The notes beneath the pieces are model-generated. The model saw nothing but the letters and a program-made list of their open reading frames with translations. It was not told the DNA's origin and did no database searches. Below are positions 1-11,242 of a stretch of DNA of 64,000 nucleotides, one piece after another; positions within the stretch are counted from its first letter, which is position 1, and every line of letters begins with the position of its first letter. The position numbers and the translations under genes were made by a program. This stretch comes from Melioribacter roseus (GTDB taxonomy: Bacteria > Bacteroidota > Ignavibacteria > Ignavibacteriales > Melioribacteraceae). The stretch spans positions 1-64,000 of the forward strand of contig DYLP01000005.1 of NCBI GenBank assembly GCA_020722005.1, given 5' to 3'.

Positions 1-122
1 AATAAATCTAAAAACCACTGGTTTTAATAATTAGCTTTTTAGAGCAGACTCATAACTGATATAGAACTCAAAAAGTATTTAATTATTCAGAATTATTAAA
101 TAATAACTTCGGAATATTTATC

Positions 123-1427
123 ATGATTAAACCATTAATTTTCTTCCTTAGCTTTTTTATATTATTGTATAATATATTTCCTCAATCAATATCAGAGAAT
201 TATAAAGTTGCTGACTGGTTCAATTTTAAAGATGCGGCAATAACATACACATTCGACGACAATTGTACCAACCAACTCAAAAAAGTTGTCCCGATATTTG
301 ACGAATACAATTACAAGTTAACTCTTTTTACTGTCACAAATTGGAATCCTGACTGGGAAGGATTAAGAAAAGCCGCTGGAAACGATCATGAGATCGCCAG
401 TCATACTGTAAGCCATCCTTTTCTCGACAAGCTAACAGAAAATGAACTCGAAAGCGAATTGAAAAATTCTGCTGAATTAATTCATGCCAATATCGGAAAA
501 GAAGAGCCTCTTACAATTGCATATCCCTATTGCCGTCCGGGGAAATTATCTTTAATTAAAAAATATTATATAGCGGCAAGAGGTTGCCAGGGTTATATCG
601 AAAAAAAGACACCATCGGATTTCTATAACATAAGTTCTATAATTTGCGGCTCGGAAGGTCCGGTTAAAACTGTTAACGATTTTAATGCAAGAGCTGAAGA
701 AGCGGCAAGACTAAAGGGGTGGTGTGTCTATCTTTTGCACGGAATTGATGACGACGGCGGATATTCTCCTCTGTCATCGGATACTTTACGAAAAAGTCTC
801 GATTATCTGAAAAATAATGAAGACAGATTCTGGGTTGATAATTTTATTAATGTGGTTAAATATATCAGAGAACGAAATAGCCTGATTATTAATGAAACTT
901 ATCAAAGTAACGATACGATAATCTTTACTGTCAACGATACTCTGGATGACAATGTTTACGATTTCCCAGTAACTCTGCGTCGTAAAATTCCAGCTGGATA
1001 TCAGTCATTTTTACTTTTACAAAAAAATAAAGAACTCACTTCAAAGGTAATTCAGGAAAACGAGCAAAATTATGTAGTCTTCAATGTAATACCTGACAGC
1101 TCTGAAATCATATTCATTAAAAATGAAACTGTGAAAATAAAAGACGAATTAAAAGACCGTGATTTTAAGTCAGGCAGACTGAATAATTATCCGAATCCGT
1201 TCAACAATTCAACCAACATTACTTTTTCTTTGAACGAGCCGGATGTTGTAAAGCTTACAATCTATGATATATTGGGCAGACAGGTAGACTCGATATCAAA
1301 AATTTATGCTTCGGGGCTTCACCGTTTAGTCTATTATGCCGATAAATTAACAGGTGGTATCTACTTCTACACACTGGATACAAGCAGAGGCAGACTTGGC
1401 GTTAGCAAGATGTCGCTACTGAAATAG
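123..1427 (+). CDS. Polysaccharide deacetylase (CE4/NodB-like) with C-terminal T9SS-type sorting domain
   Basis: TYTFDDNC and HEIASHTVSH motifs of NodB deacetylases; C-terminus NYPNPFNNSTNITFSL...KLTIYDILGRQV...GIYFYTL is a type A sorting domain. Confidence 0.85.
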   Translation: MIKPLIFFLSFFILLYNIFPQSISENYKVADWFNFKDAAITYTFDDNCTNQLKKVVPIFDEYNYKLTLFTVTNWNPDWEGLRKAAGNDHEIASHTVSHPFLDKLTENELESELKNSAELIHANIGKEEPLTIAYPYCRPGKLSLIKKYYIAARGCQGYIEKKTPSDFYNISSIICGSEGPVKTVNDFNARAEEAARLKGWCVYLLHGIDDDGGYSPLSSDTLRKSLDYLKNNEDRFWVDNFINVVKYIRERNSLIINETYQSNDTIIFTVNDTLDDNVYDFPVTLRRKIPAGYQSFLLLQKNKELTSKVIQENEQNYVVFNVIPDSSEIIFIKNETVKIKDELKDRDFKSGRLNNYPNPFNNSTNITFSLNEPDVVKLTIYDILGRQVDSISKIYASGLHRLVYYADKLTGGIYFYTLDTSRGRLGVSKMSLLK

Positions 1428-1453
1428 AATCTGCCAATTAATCCGGAGATTGC

Positions 1454-2473
1454 ATGTCTCGGAAATTATTATTGAATGCTTTATCAACAGCAAACTCGGA
1501 ACAAAGACGGCTTGTTATGCCGTTGCTCGGTTTCCCGGGAATAAATTTAGTTAGATCAACAATCAAAGTAGCTCAGCAAAATTACATCGAGCATTTCAAA
1601 GTGTTGAATGCTTTATATAACGAATTTCATCCTGATGCAATGTTTCCGTTGATGGACCTGTCGGTAGAAGCAAACGCATTGGGCTGTTATACGCTCTTCC
1701 CTTTAAAAGAATCCGCTACTGTCTTACATTCGGAATTCGATGGAAGCAAACTGGAATTTATGAATAAAATTGAGATTGAAGGAGATTCCAGAGCTTTAAG
1801 CTATTGCGCAACGGTTAATAAAATGTCGGTGAGTTTTGATAATACAATAACCTGTGCTTATGTTACCGGTCCTTATACATTGACAGGTCTGATTTTAGGA
1901 GCAAATAAAGCAGCCGAAATGACATTAATAAATCCAGGTCTGTTGGATAGTTTTTGTCAGACCGCTTATGAAAAAATTAAAGTTTATGCCAGAATGTTAA
2001 CTGATTCGGGTGCAAGAGTGGTATGTGTTCTCGAGCCGAGCGCCGTTATGCTGGGTCCGAATCACTTTATTCGCTTTTCCGCCGAATATGTTAAAAGAAT
2101 AACGAAGATTTATGAGGAATCGGACATCGCTGTTATATACCATATCTGCGGAAATTCGATGCACTTGATTGAAGCAATGTGCAATGCAGGTGTAAATGGA
2201 TTAAGTATTGATTCATCGGAATCGGGTATGAAAATTAAAGAAGTATGCAAACTGGCAGGAGAAAATATAATTGTAATCGGCAATATTAATCCCGCAGGTA
2301 AGATATTAAACGGAACGTACGAAGAAGTATACAAGGAAACAGAAACACTTTTAAAAGAAACTGAAGAATTCCCGAACTTTATATTGAGTACAGGTTGCGA
2401 TTTACCACAGGCAATTCCTTTCGAAAATATCAGAGCTTTTATGGACGCGGGAAGGAAATATAAATTGCCTTGA
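1454..2473 (+). CDS. Uroporphyrinogen decarboxylase / MtaA-like methyltransferase family protein
   Basis: UroD-family pattern (LLGFPG..., DAMFPLMDLSVEANALGC, YHICGNS, GLSIDSSESG, GNINPAGKILNGT, LSTGCDLPQAIPFENIRAFMDAGRKY). Confidence 0.8.
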   Translation: MSRKLLLNALSTANSEQRRLVMPLLGFPGINLVRSTIKVAQQNYIEHFKVLNALYNEFHPDAMFPLMDLSVEANALGCYTLFPLKESATVLHSEFDGSKLEFMNKIEIEGDSRALSYCATVNKMSVSFDNTITCAYVTGPYTLTGLILGANKAAEMTLINPGLLDSFCQTAYEKIKVYARMLTDSGARVVCVLEPSAVMLGPNHFIRFSAEYVKRITKIYEESDIAVIYHICGNSMHLIEAMCNAGVNGLSIDSSESGMKIKEVCKLAGENIIVIGNINPAGKILNGTYEEVYKETETLLKETEEFPNFILSTGCDLPQAIPFENIRAFMDAGRKYKLP

Positions 2474-2477
2474 AAAG

Positions 2478-2794
2478 TTGCAAAACTGCGCATTTGTAGG
2501 AAAGTGGCTACGGAAATATAGTGAATCTATATACGGTACAAGAAAAGGACCTATTGAACTTCACGCATGGGGTGTTCATACTCAAAATGGAATAAGATTT
2601 ATATCCATATATTCGCTCCTTAGAATGAAGTTCTCTTTCTGCCTTATCGTACGAAAGATATCAAGAATATTAAATTATTCGAGTCGAACAAGCAGGTCAA
2701 TTACATTCTGAATGAATTTGGTATTTTAATAAAAATAGACAAAGAAGATTTCCACCTTCTGGATACAATTGTTGTGATTGAAAGGAAACGATAA
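2478..2794 (+). pseudogene. C-terminal relic of a GH29 alpha-L-fucosidase (frameshift and in-frame stop)
   Basis: Frame 1: VGKWLRKYSESIYGTRKGP...WGVHTQNG; then after a -1 shift NKIYIHIFAP*NEVLFLPYRTKDIKNIKLFESNKQVNYILNEFGILIKIDKEDFHLLDTIVVIERKR*; pattern matches the GH29 C-terminal region. Confidence 0.75.
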
Positions 2795-2796
2795 GA

Positions 2797-5700
2797 TTAA
2801 TTTTTGTTTCTGAAGATAATAGTAAAGGTAGTTCCAACACCTTTTTCGCTTTCGACAAAAATATCTGCGCTATTTAACTCGCAATATTTTTTTACCAGTG
2901 CAAGACCTAATCCATTACCTTCAAATTGTCTTGTATAGCCTCTTTGCTCTTGAGTAAAAGGTGAGAAAAGATTGGGTAAATATTCTTTTGATATACCAAT
3001 GCCCGTATCAGTAATTTTAATTATTATTTCTTCTTGATTGTCTCGATACGCGGAAAGTTCTACTTTGCCCTGGAACGTATACTTAATAGCATTATCAACA
3101 AGATTAACAATAATTTGCGTTAACGAAAATTCGTCAGCATAAATAATTATTTCAGAACGAGGAATATTTAAAATAAAGTCGAGATTTTTCTTACTGGCTT
3201 TATGCCTAAATTCTATTGTTAATTCATCCAATAATTTATTGAGATTTATCTGCTGAAAGTGGGGTTCGTATGTACCGGTTTGTAATTCAGACATATTTAG
3301 AATTAGGTCGATGGTTCTTACAATTCTATCGCCGGCTTTATCAATCGACTCGAAGCTTTCTCTAAGTATCTCATCCTTCTTCGTGTCGATTGATTCCCGG
3401 ATTAAATCGACAAAATTCAAAATTGTATTTATTGGCGAGCGAATTTCGTGCGACATTTGTGCCAGGAATTCGCTTTTTAGCTTTTCTGAGCTTTCCGCTT
3501 TTTCTTTTGCTTTTAGTAATTCTTTTTCTATCTCCTTTCGTTCATTAATTTCGCGGATTAACTTTTCATTCAATGTAGTTTTTTCTTTGATGAGAGATTC
3601 AAGTTCGTTTTGCCTTTTCCGTACGGAATTTATTTTAAACCTGTAACTTGTAAAAATCGCAAGCAAAAGCACAAACGCTGCAAGTAACTTGAACCACAAG
3701 GTCTGATAAAATGGTGGATGTATGATAATATTAATCTTGACTCCCTTCTCGTTCCAGTATCCAAAAGAATTAGCGGCTTTTATATGAAGAGTATATTTAC
3801 CCGGCGGTATTTTCGAAAAAACGGCATAGTTCCGATTACCGATATAATACCAGTCATTATCCAGACCTTCCATTTTATATGCATAAGAATTTTTATCGGG
3901 AGCCGAGAAATTCATCGCTGCAAATTTGATTGTAAATACGTTTTGCTTGGATGTAAGGTGTATCTCATTCAGATACGAAATGTGTTGTGGTAAGATAATG
4001 TTACCGTCTATTTCCTCTCCAATCTTAATAGGTGAGTAAAACAATTCAAAATCGGTCAATACAACTTTCGGAGGAATCGTATCGATTATTATTTCGTCAG
4101 GTTTAAACATAACCATTCCCTTATTGCCGCCGAAAATAAACTCGCCAGTAGTTTTAAGTTTAATGGCTGAGCGGACGTAGTATTCATTACTCGGAAGTCC
4201 GTTGCTTTTGTCGAAATTGACAAATGAATTTTTTGATGGATTGAATTTGGAAATACCTTTATTTGTACTTATCCATAAATTTCCTTCGCTATCTTCGAGA
4301 ATGCTCTGAATATTGTTGTCGGGCAGTCCATCGTTCTTTGTATAACTTTTGAACGAAATATTTCCTTTGCCATCTGTAATAACTCTGTTAATTCCCTGTA
4401 CTGTTGCAGCCCATAGGTTACCCTTACTGTCCTCAAATAAACTCAGCACTTTATTGTCGCTTATGCTGCTTGAATTATGAGGAATATGCTTAAAATGTTT
4501 GAAAGTTTTCCTTTTGTAATCGAACAGGTCGAGTCCGCTTTCGTCTGTACCGATCCATATTCTTCCTTTGCTATCCTGGAATGCAATCCATAAATTGTCG
4601 CTTGCAATGCTATTAGTATTTCCGGGATTATGTTTTAAGTATGTGAATGATTTCATCCGTTTATCATAGATATTCAAACCGCCACCGTATGAAGCAAAGA
4701 GAATTTCGCCAGTATTTATTTGAGTTATAGAAAACATAAGATAGCTGCTTAATTGTGGAGTAGTGTAATTAATGAAGTTGTTTTTTAAGGGATTGTATCT
4801 CGATACTCCCTGGTCTGTTGATATCCATATATCCCCATCTCGATCCTGATAAATAGTCCTTATTCTGTTATCGATTAACGAGTGCGGGTCGTCCGCATTG
4901 TTTGTGAACTTAACAAATCGATTGCGCGAAGGATTAAATCTGTAAACACCGTTACCGTAAGTTCCAATCCATAAATATCCCTTCTTGTCTTCGAGGATGG
5001 AATAAATCATTACAGGATTGCCATCTGAGTTGTTGTCTGGCAAAGTAATGAAACGAAAACGGGATTTTTTAAAGTCAAGTTTATTCACCCCTCCGCCGTT
5101 TGTTCCAATCCAAATTATTCCAGCATTGTCCTTGTAAAGTGAGTATACATTATTGCTGTTAAGACTGTAAGGATTATTATGCTGATAATGAAAAGCGGTA
5201 AATTTTTCTGTCGATTTATCGAATTTGTACAATCCGTTTATATTTGTGGCAATCCACAAATTTCCCTCGCTATCTTCAATAATCGACCTTATAGTTTTAT
5301 CCGGGCTTTTCACAGTAAAAGGATTATTATAACGAACGAAGTTATTGTTTATGGGGGAATACCGATTTAGTCCTTCACTTGTACCAAGCCAGAGTTTGCC
5401 TGTTTTATCGACGAAGAGTGCATTAACAAAATTTGCCTCGAGACTGTTATTATCTCCGGGAATGTTAAAATAAAAATCCGAACTGTTATTTTCTGGGTTA
5501 AACTTGATCAATCCGTTCCAGGCGCCCAACCAGATCATCCCTGTACTGTCTTCGGCAAGCGAGGTGATATAATCCGAACTTTCGTATTTATGAAAAGGAA
5601 TTATTTGTGTGTAATCAATGAAGCGGTCGGTTTTAAAGTCGTATCTGCATAAGCCTTTTTCTGTGCCAATCCATAGCCTCCCTTTTGAATCGTATAATAA

Positions 5701-6153
5701 AGCTCTAATACGATTGGATATTAAGGAATTATTACTTCTATCTTCTCTTCGATATCTTAAAAATTTATCCTGAGAACGAATAAATCGATTCAAACCTTCG
5801 CCTAAAGACGCTATCCAGATGTCCTTGTTTTTGTCCTCAACTATAGAATAAAATCCCTGCCCTAAAATGCTGGTAGAATCATTCGGATCTGTTTTGTAGA
5901 CCTTAAACCCAAAGCCGTCGTATCTGTTGAGACCATCGAAAGTACCAAACCATAAAAATCCTTCAGAATCCTGCAAGATACATAATACTGTATTCTGAGA
6001 AAGACCATTCTCCGAGGTCAGATGTTCAAAACGATACTCTTGAGCAGTTGTTATTCCGTAGTTAAAATAGAATGTTAAAAAAAATAATAGATAATCAATG
6101 AATATACTAGAAACAGAAAACCATCGTATCATGTTAGCTGGAAAATTGTACAT
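2797..6153 (-). CDS. Two-component regulator-propeller sensor histidine kinase (Reg_prop repeats, Y_Y_Y domain, HisKA, HATPase)
   Basis: Repeated EDSxGxLWIGT...GLNRY repeats, Y_Y_Y-like domain, TM, FLAQMSHEIRSPINTILNFVDLI H-box, N/G boxes; no C-terminal receiver. Confidence 0.93.
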   Translation of the reverse strand: MYNFPANMIRWFSVSSIFIDYLLFFLTFYFNYGITTAQEYRFEHLTSENGLSQNTVLCILQDSEGFLWFGTFDGLNRYDGFGFKVYKTDPNDSTSILGQGFYSIVEDKNKDIWIASLGEGLNRFIRSQDKFLRYRREDRSNNSLISNRIRALLYDSKGRLWIGTEKGLCRYDFKTDRFIDYTQIIPFHKYESSDYITSLAEDSTGMIWLGAWNGLIKFNPENNSSDFYFNIPGDNNSLEANFVNALFVDKTGKLWLGTSEGLNRYSPINNNFVRYNNPFTVKSPDKTIRSIIEDSEGNLWIATNINGLYKFDKSTEKFTAFHYQHNNPYSLNSNNVYSLYKDNAGIIWIGTNGGGVNKLDFKKSRFRFITLPDNNSDGNPVMIYSILEDKKGYLWIGTYGNGVYRFNPSRNRFVKFTNNADDPHSLIDNRIRTIYQDRDGDIWISTDQGVSRYNPLKNNFINYTTPQLSSYLMFSITQINTGEILFASYGGGLNIYDKRMKSFTYLKHNPGNTNSIASDNLWIAFQDSKGRIWIGTDESGLDLFDYKRKTFKHFKHIPHNSSSISDNKVLSLFEDSKGNLWAATVQGINRVITDGKGNISFKSYTKNDGLPDNNIQSILEDSEGNLWISTNKGISKFNPSKNSFVNFDKSNGLPSNEYYVRSAIKLKTTGEFIFGGNKGMVMFKPDEIIIDTIPPKVVLTDFELFYSPIKIGEEIDGNIILPQHISYLNEIHLTSKQNVFTIKFAAMNFSAPDKNSYAYKMEGLDNDWYYIGNRNYAVFSKIPPGKYTLHIKAANSFGYWNEKGVKINIIIHPPFYQTLWFKLLAAFVLLLAIFTSYRFKINSVRKRQNELESLIKEKTTLNEKLIREINERKEIEKELLKAKEKAESSEKLKSEFLAQMSHEIRSPINTILNFVDLIRESIDTKKDEILRESFESIDKAGDRIVRTIDLILNMSELQTGTYEPHFQQINLNKLLDELTIEFRHKASKKNLDFILNIPRSEIIIYADEFSLTQIIVNLVDNAIKYTFQGKVELSAYRDNQEEIIIKITDTGIGISKEYLPNLFSPFTQEQRGYTRQFEGNGLGLALVKKYCELNSADIFVESEKGVGTTFTIIFRNKN

Positions 6154-6259
6154 ACTGTAAAATAGTTAAATCTTTATTTATTATCGAGTAATATAACAAT
6201 TTATTTAAATGAACTGGATGACCAATTTAAATGTTACAAATTCAACAATGGGAGGAATT

Positions 6260-6799
6260 ATGTTAAGAAAAGTAGTTTTTTTATTTTTTTCGTTCACTCT
6301 GGTTTTTGCACAAACAAAAAGCAATATTTATGATTTCAATGTTAAAGATATCGATGGGAATGAAGTCTCACTAAGTAAGTACAAGGAGAAGGTTCTGTTG
6401 ATAGTAAACGTAGCAAGTAAATGCGGTTTTACACCTCAGTATGAAGGGCTTCAAAAAATATATGAAAAGTATAAAGAGAGAGGATTTGAGATACTGGCAT
6501 TTCCATGCAACGATTTCAAAGGACAGGAACCGGGAACCAACGAAGAGATAAAAGAATTTTGCTCTACCAATTATAATGTTACATTCCCCTTATTCGATAA
6601 AATTCATGTATTGGGGAAGAATAAAGCGCTACTTTATGAGTTTCTGACTAATTATGATGGGATTGAAACCGGCGACGTAAAATGGAATTTCGAAAAATTT
6701 ATTGTTGATAGAAACGGGAAAGTTGTCGCCCGATTTCGCAGCGCTGTAAAACCAGATAGCAGGGAAGTTATCGGACAAATTGAAAAATTACTCAAATGA
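6260..6799 (+). CDS. Glutathione peroxidase family protein (Cys type), exported or lipid-anchored N-terminus
   Basis: NVASKCGFTPQYEGLQKIYEKYKERGFEILAFPCNDFKGQEPGT, KWNFEKFIVD; start moved to 6260 because GGAGGAATT precedes that ATG. Confidence 0.92.
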   Translation: MLRKVVFLFFSFTLVFAQTKSNIYDFNVKDIDGNEVSLSKYKEKVLLIVNVASKCGFTPQYEGLQKIYEKYKERGFEILAFPCNDFKGQEPGTNEEIKEFCSTNYNVTFPLFDKIHVLGKNKALLYEFLTNYDGIETGDVKWNFEKFIVDRNGKVVARFRSAVKPDSREVIGQIEKLLK

Positions 6800-6802
6800 A
6801 AA

Positions 6803-7237
6803 TCAATTAAGTTCCAGTTCATTTTTGACTTCCTGTTTAGCTGCAATCATCTCCCTGTGGCTCAATTTCAGATTGTTTGTTACTATTCTGACAAGGTGAT
6901 CTTCGTAACGATTTAATTCTTTGTCAGCAAATATCAAGTGCCATATTTGTTTGACCAACGTGTATTTTTCATCATCGTTGAGATATTGATTAATAACATT
7001 GGTGAACTCATAAATACTTATGCTTTGTAATACTGCATCTTCGGCAATATCGAGAAGTTCATGAATCTCTTCGTCGTTTAATTTGAATAATTTCTTTATT
7101 GATTTAATTAGGGTTTGTCTTTCATCGTTTGTAAATTGATTATCCGCTTTTGCAATTTCAAGTAAGATAGAAGCGGCTGCTAATTGTAGTTTTTTGTTAG
7201 ATTTTTGATTCTTCAAGATGGAATCGAGATTCGACAT
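6803..7237 (-). CDS. TerB-family (tellurite resistance-like) protein
   Basis: AAASILLEIAKADNQFTNDERQTLIKSI...EKYTLVKQIWHLIFADKELNRYEDHLVRIVTNNL pattern. Confidence 0.8.
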   Translation of the reverse strand: MSNLDSILKNQKSNKKLQLAAASILLEIAKADNQFTNDERQTLIKSIKKLFKLNDEEIHELLDIAEDAVLQSISIYEFTNVINQYLNDDEKYTLVKQIWHLIFADKELNRYEDHLVRIVTNNLKLSHREMIAAKQEVKNELELN

Positions 7238-7518
7238 TTAATTTACTCCAATATTCATTAAAAAAATCGCCAGGCAATATAAAAAAGATAATTGATAGAA
7301 TTTTGATTATTTGCAATCTGAGAGAAAAAATTTTCCCTTACATGTTAAAAATAGCCGAAAAACGAAGGGAGTAAATAAATCAATTGAGTAATTTTATTTT
7401 TTTTGTTTTAGGCAATTGCTAAAAAAAATTTTTTTAATTAAGTTGCCATTCCCACAAGAGAGACAAGAAGCTCTTAATGTAATAAACAAGTTTCGTTCAC
7501 CAATTAATTGGAGAACAT

Positions 7519-10500
7519 ATGAAGATTAATCGTATCTTTACAGTCGAGGGTAAAGACCCTTTTGAATCAATAGAGTTTGTAAAACGGACATCCGAAATTA
7601 AAAATCCGGATGGTTCGATTGTCTTCCGCATGGAAGAAGTTACAGTACCTAAAGAATGGTCGCAGGTAGCCACAGATATTATTGCGCAAAAATATTTCAG
7701 AAAAGCAGGAATACCTAAGCTACTAAAGAAAGTAAAAGAAGAAGGGGTGCCGAAGTGGTTACAGCCGTCTGTGCCCGACCCAAAATTAAGTGAATTGCCT
7801 GAAAAAGACAGATTTACATCCGAAACCGACGCACGACAGGTATTTCATCGTCTGGCTGGCACATGGACTTACTGGGGCTGGAAAGCTAAATATTTCGATT
7901 CCGAACAGGATGCAAGGGCATTTTATGACGAGCTGGCATATATGCTGGTAAAACAGTATGCAGCTCCAAATTCGCCACAATGGTTTAACACTGGTTTAAA
8001 CTGGGCATACGGTATTAACGGACCCGCACAAGGTCATTATTATGTCGATTTCCAAACCGGCGAATTAAAGCAATCTGAAGATGCGTATACACACCCACAG
8101 CCGCACGCATGCTTTATTCAATCGATTAAAGACGACCTTGTCAACGAAGGCGGTATTATGGATCTCTGGGTGCGCGAAGCTCGCCTTTTCAAATATGGTT
8201 CTGGTACGGGCACAAACTTTTCTGATATCAGGGGAGTAAATGAACCTCTGAGCGGTGGTGGTAAATCATCCGGTTTAATGTCCTTCCTGAAAATCGGCGA
8301 CCGCTCAGCCGGAGCTATTAAATCAGGCGGGACTACGCGTCGCGCCGCTAAAATGGTAACTCTCGATATCGACCATCCCGATATTGAGGAATATATAAAC
8401 TGGAAAGTTGTAGAAGAACAAAAAGTTGCAGCGCTTGTGGCAGGTTCAAAAATTTGCAATTTTCACTTAAATAACATAATGAAGGCTTGCTACGAAGAAC
8501 ATCCTGAAAACGACCGTTTTAACAAAAGAACAAACTTAAAACTGAGAAAAGCTGTCATCGAAGCACGCAAAGCAAAAGTTCCCGAAAATTATATTGATCG
8601 CGTTATAAAATTAGCCAAGATGGGCTTTCGCTCTATCGAATTTCCAATTTATGATACCGACTGGAATTCGGAAGCATACGCAACAGTTTCAGGGCAGAAT
8701 TCGAATAATTCTGTACGCGTATCAAATGATTTTATGAAAGCTGTTCTGAACGACGACGAATGGAACCTTTACTGGCGTACCGAAAAAAAGAAAGCTGCGA
8801 AAGAAGGGAGAAGACCAGTACCTTGCAAAACATTGAAAGCAAGAGATTTGTGGGATCAAATTGCATACGCCGCCTGGTCGTGTGCCGATCCTGGGTTGCA
8901 ATTCGATACTACAATTAATGAATGGCATACATGTCCTCAAAGCGGAAGGATCAGAGCATCGAATCCGTGCAGCGAATATATGTTCCTCGATGATACGGCT
9001 TGTAATCTGGCGTCTTTGAACCTTGTCCGTTTTTACGACGAAAAAGAACACAAATTTAACATCGAAGCCTATCGGCACGCTGTAAGACTCTGGACAATTG
9101 TGCTGGAAATCAGCGTACTCATGGCTCAATATCCCAGCAAAGAGGTAGCTATAAACAGTTATGAATTCAGAACACTTGGACTGGGTTATGCAAATCTTGG
9201 ATCGTTATTAATGCAGCAGGGAATTCCGTACGACAGTAAAGAAGCCACAGCAATTACAGGCGCATTGACAGCAATTATGCATATGCATGCTTACGCTACT
9301 TCGGCTGAAATGGCAAAAGAATTAGGTACATTCAAGCGTTATTCAGAAAACAAAGAGGATATGCTGAGGGTAATTCGAAATCATCACCGAGCTGCCTATA
9401 ATGTGCCCGCAAAGGAATATGAAGGACTTTCGATAATTCCAATGGGAATTGATCCTGAATATTGTCCTTCCGATTTATTGAAAGCCGCACGTCAGGATGC
9501 CGACCTTGCTCTGAATATGGGCGAGAAATATGGTTTCAGAAATGCTCAGGTCACCGTTATTGCTCCCACTGGCACAATTGGTCTGGTAATGGACTGCGAT
9601 ACAACGGGAATCGAACCCGATTATGCGCTCGTTAAATTCAAAAAACTTGCAGGCGGAGGTTATTTCAAAATTATTAATCAATCGATTCCTCCTGCGCTCA
9701 GAAAACTCGGTTATAACGAAGACCAGATAAAAGAAATTGTAAAATATGCAAAAGGATCTGGCACACTTGAAGGATGCCCGTTTATCAATCATGAATCCTT
9801 GAAAGCCAAAGGATTTACTGAAGAAATTCTGAACAAAATTGAAAATATTCTTCCGTCGGTATTTGAACTTGGCTTTGCATTCAATAAATATACCTTAGGC
9901 GAGAAATTCTTAAAAGAACAGCTCGGTTTTACCGACGAACAAATTAATGACATTGAATTCGATTTGTTGACTGAACTTGGATTTACACGGGAAGAAATTT
10001 CGGCAGCCAATGATTACGTATGCGGTACAATGACTATCGAAGGTGCACCTTTTCTTAAATACGAGCACTATCCCGTTTTCGACTGCGCCAATAAATGTGG
10101 CAAGAGGGGAACACGTTTTATAAAACCGGAGGCTCACATTCGAATGATGGCTGCAGCTCAGCCTTTTATTTCCGGTGCAATTTCCAAAACTATAAATCTG
10201 CCAAACTCGGCTGAAATTGAAGATGTCAAAAATGCTTACATGATGTCGTGGAAGCTCGGATGTAAAGCCAATGCGCTCTATCGCGACGGCTCAAAGCTTT
10301 CACAACCTCTTAATACTATGACCGAAGAGGAAATTGAGGAAATTCTCGAAAAGAAAGAAGAAAACGATATTGTAAAAATTGCAGAAAAAATTATTCACCG
10401 ATATATTGCCAAAAGAAGAAGACTCCCCGACAGAAGAACCGGTTATACTCAAAAAGTAAAAATTAACGGACAATCGGTTTATCTTCGTACGGGAGAATAT

Positions 10501-11097
10501 GAAAATGGACAACTCGGCGAAATTTTTATCGATATGCACAAAGAAGGAGCTGCATTCCGAAGTCTTTTGAATTGCTTTGCCATTTCAATATCGCTCGGTT
10601 TGCAGCACGGCGTTCCTCTCGAAGAATTTGTTGACGCATTTGTATTTACTCGTTTCGAACCGAGCGGTGTTGTAACTGGTCACCGCAGAATTAAAATGGC
10701 GACCTCTGTAATCGATTATATTTTCAGAGAACTTGCTGTAACTTACCTCGGAAGAAACGACCTCGCACATGTCGACGAAGAAGAAGTACCGGGTAATCGG
10801 AAACAAACCGCAGCTTCCTGCCGTACTATTGTCGAAACCGATTATGTCGACGAGGAAGTGGTAAGCGAAAGAATGGTCGAACTCGATAAAAATTCAGAAA
10901 AAGACAATGGCAGATGGACCTCCACTCCTAATGTGGAAGACAAAATTAAAATGATTTCGCGTAATGATCCTGTAGCTAAAGCACGCCAACAGGGATACAC
11001 CGGCGATATTTGCCCCGAATGCCAGAGTATGACTATGGTACGTAACGGAACTTGTTTGAAATGCACTACTTGCGGTGCTACTACCGGCTGCAGTTGA
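7519..11097 (+). CDS. nrdJ: Adenosylcobalamin-dependent (class II) ribonucleoside-diphosphate reductase
   Basis: [67 protein letters not shown] and C-terminal CPECQ...C..C domain. Confidence 0.95.
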   Translation: MKINRIFTVEGKDPFESIEFVKRTSEIKNPDGSIVFRMEEVTVPKEWSQVATDIIAQKYFRKAGIPKLLKKVKEEGVPKWLQPSVPDPKLSELPEKDRFTSETDARQVFHRLAGTWTYWGWKAKYFDSEQDARAFYDELAYMLVKQYAAPNSPQWFNTGLNWAYGINGPAQGHYYVDFQTGELKQSEDAYTHPQPHACFIQSIKDDLVNEGGIMDLWVREARLFKYGSGTGTNFSDIRGVNEPLSGGGKSSGLMSFLKIGDRSAGAIKSGGTTRRAAKMVTLDIDHPDIEEYINWKVVEEQKVAALVAGSKICNFHLNNIMKACYEEHPENDRFNKRTNLKLRKAVIEARKAKVPENYIDRVIKLAKMGFRSIEFPIYDTDWNSEAYATVSGQNSNNSVRVSNDFMKAVLNDDEWNLYWRTEKKKAAKEGRRPVPCKTLKARDLWDQIAYAAWSCADPGLQFDTTINEWHTCPQSGRIRASNPCSEYMFLDDTACNLASLNLVRFYDEKEHKFNIEAYRHAVRLWTIVLEISVLMAQYPSKEVAINSYEFRTLGLGYANLGSLLMQQGIPYDSKEATAITGALTAIMHMHAYATSAEMAKELGTFKRYSENKEDMLRVIRNHHRAAYNVPAKEYEGLSIIPMGIDPEYCPSDLLKAARQDADLALNMGEKYGFRNAQVTVIAPTGTIGLVMDCDTTGIEPDYALVKFKKLAGGGYFKIINQSIPPALRKLGYNEDQIKEIVKYAKGSGTLEGCPFINHESLKAKGFTEEILNKIENILPSVFELGFAFNKYTLGEKFLKEQLGFTDEQINDIEFDLLTELGFTREEISAANDYVCGTMTIEGAPFLKYEHYPVFDCANKCGKRGTRFIKPEAHIRMMAAAQPFISGAISKTINLPNSAEIEDVKNAYMMSWKLGCKANALYRDGSKLSQPLNTMTEEEIEEILEKKEENDIVKIAEKIIHRYIAKRRRLPDRRTGYTQKVKINGQSVYLRTGEYENGQLGEIFIDMHKEGAAFRSLLNCFAISISLGLQHGVPLEEFVDAFVFTRFEPSGVVTGHRRIKMATSVIDYIFRELAVTYLGRNDLAHVDEEEVPGNRKQTAASCRTIVETDYVDEEVVSERMVELDKNSEKDNGRWTSTPNVEDKIKMISRNDPVAKARQQGYTGDICPECQSMTMVRNGTCLKCTTCGATTGCS

Positions 11098-11108
11098 TTT
11101 TTTTACGA

Positions 11109-11129
11109 GGGGGCATGTGCCCCCTTTTT
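11109..11129 (+). terminator. Rho-independent terminator after nrdJ
   Basis: Perfect GGGGGCA-TG-TGCCCCC hairpin (11109-11124) followed by TTTTT. Confidence 0.9.
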
Positions 11130-11242
11130 ATTTTTATAAAGGATTACGAGATTTTTTATATTTACCCAGTTCATTCTGATTATGTCATTTTAATTGACTT
11201 TTTACCCTAAAAGGGATAGTTTTTCAGTCTTAATTTAGAATT

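Noticed and set aside
2110-2493. Antisense 127-aa ORF opposite the UroD-like gene
   Set aside because: Shadow ORF of a confidently assigned gene; no family pattern.
3311-3646. Plus-strand ORFs opposite the beta-propeller kinase
   Set aside because: Antisense shadows of a long gene with continuous domain signal.
5000-5400. Repeated DNA segments in the beta-propeller kinase
   Set aside because: Protein-level Reg_prop repeats, not a mobile repeat or CRISPR array.
7238-7518. Possible cobalamin riboswitch or NrdR box upstream of nrdJ
   Set aside because: No B12-box-like or NrdR-box-like sequence recognised; only A/T-tract inverted repeats are visible.
8118-8459. Antisense 113-aa ORF inside nrdJ
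   Set aside because: Shadow ORF with no independent evidence.
11194-11222. TTGACT-N17-TAGTTT promoter before yggS-like gene
   Set aside because: -10 match too weak and promoter consensus differs in this lineage; not reported as a feature.
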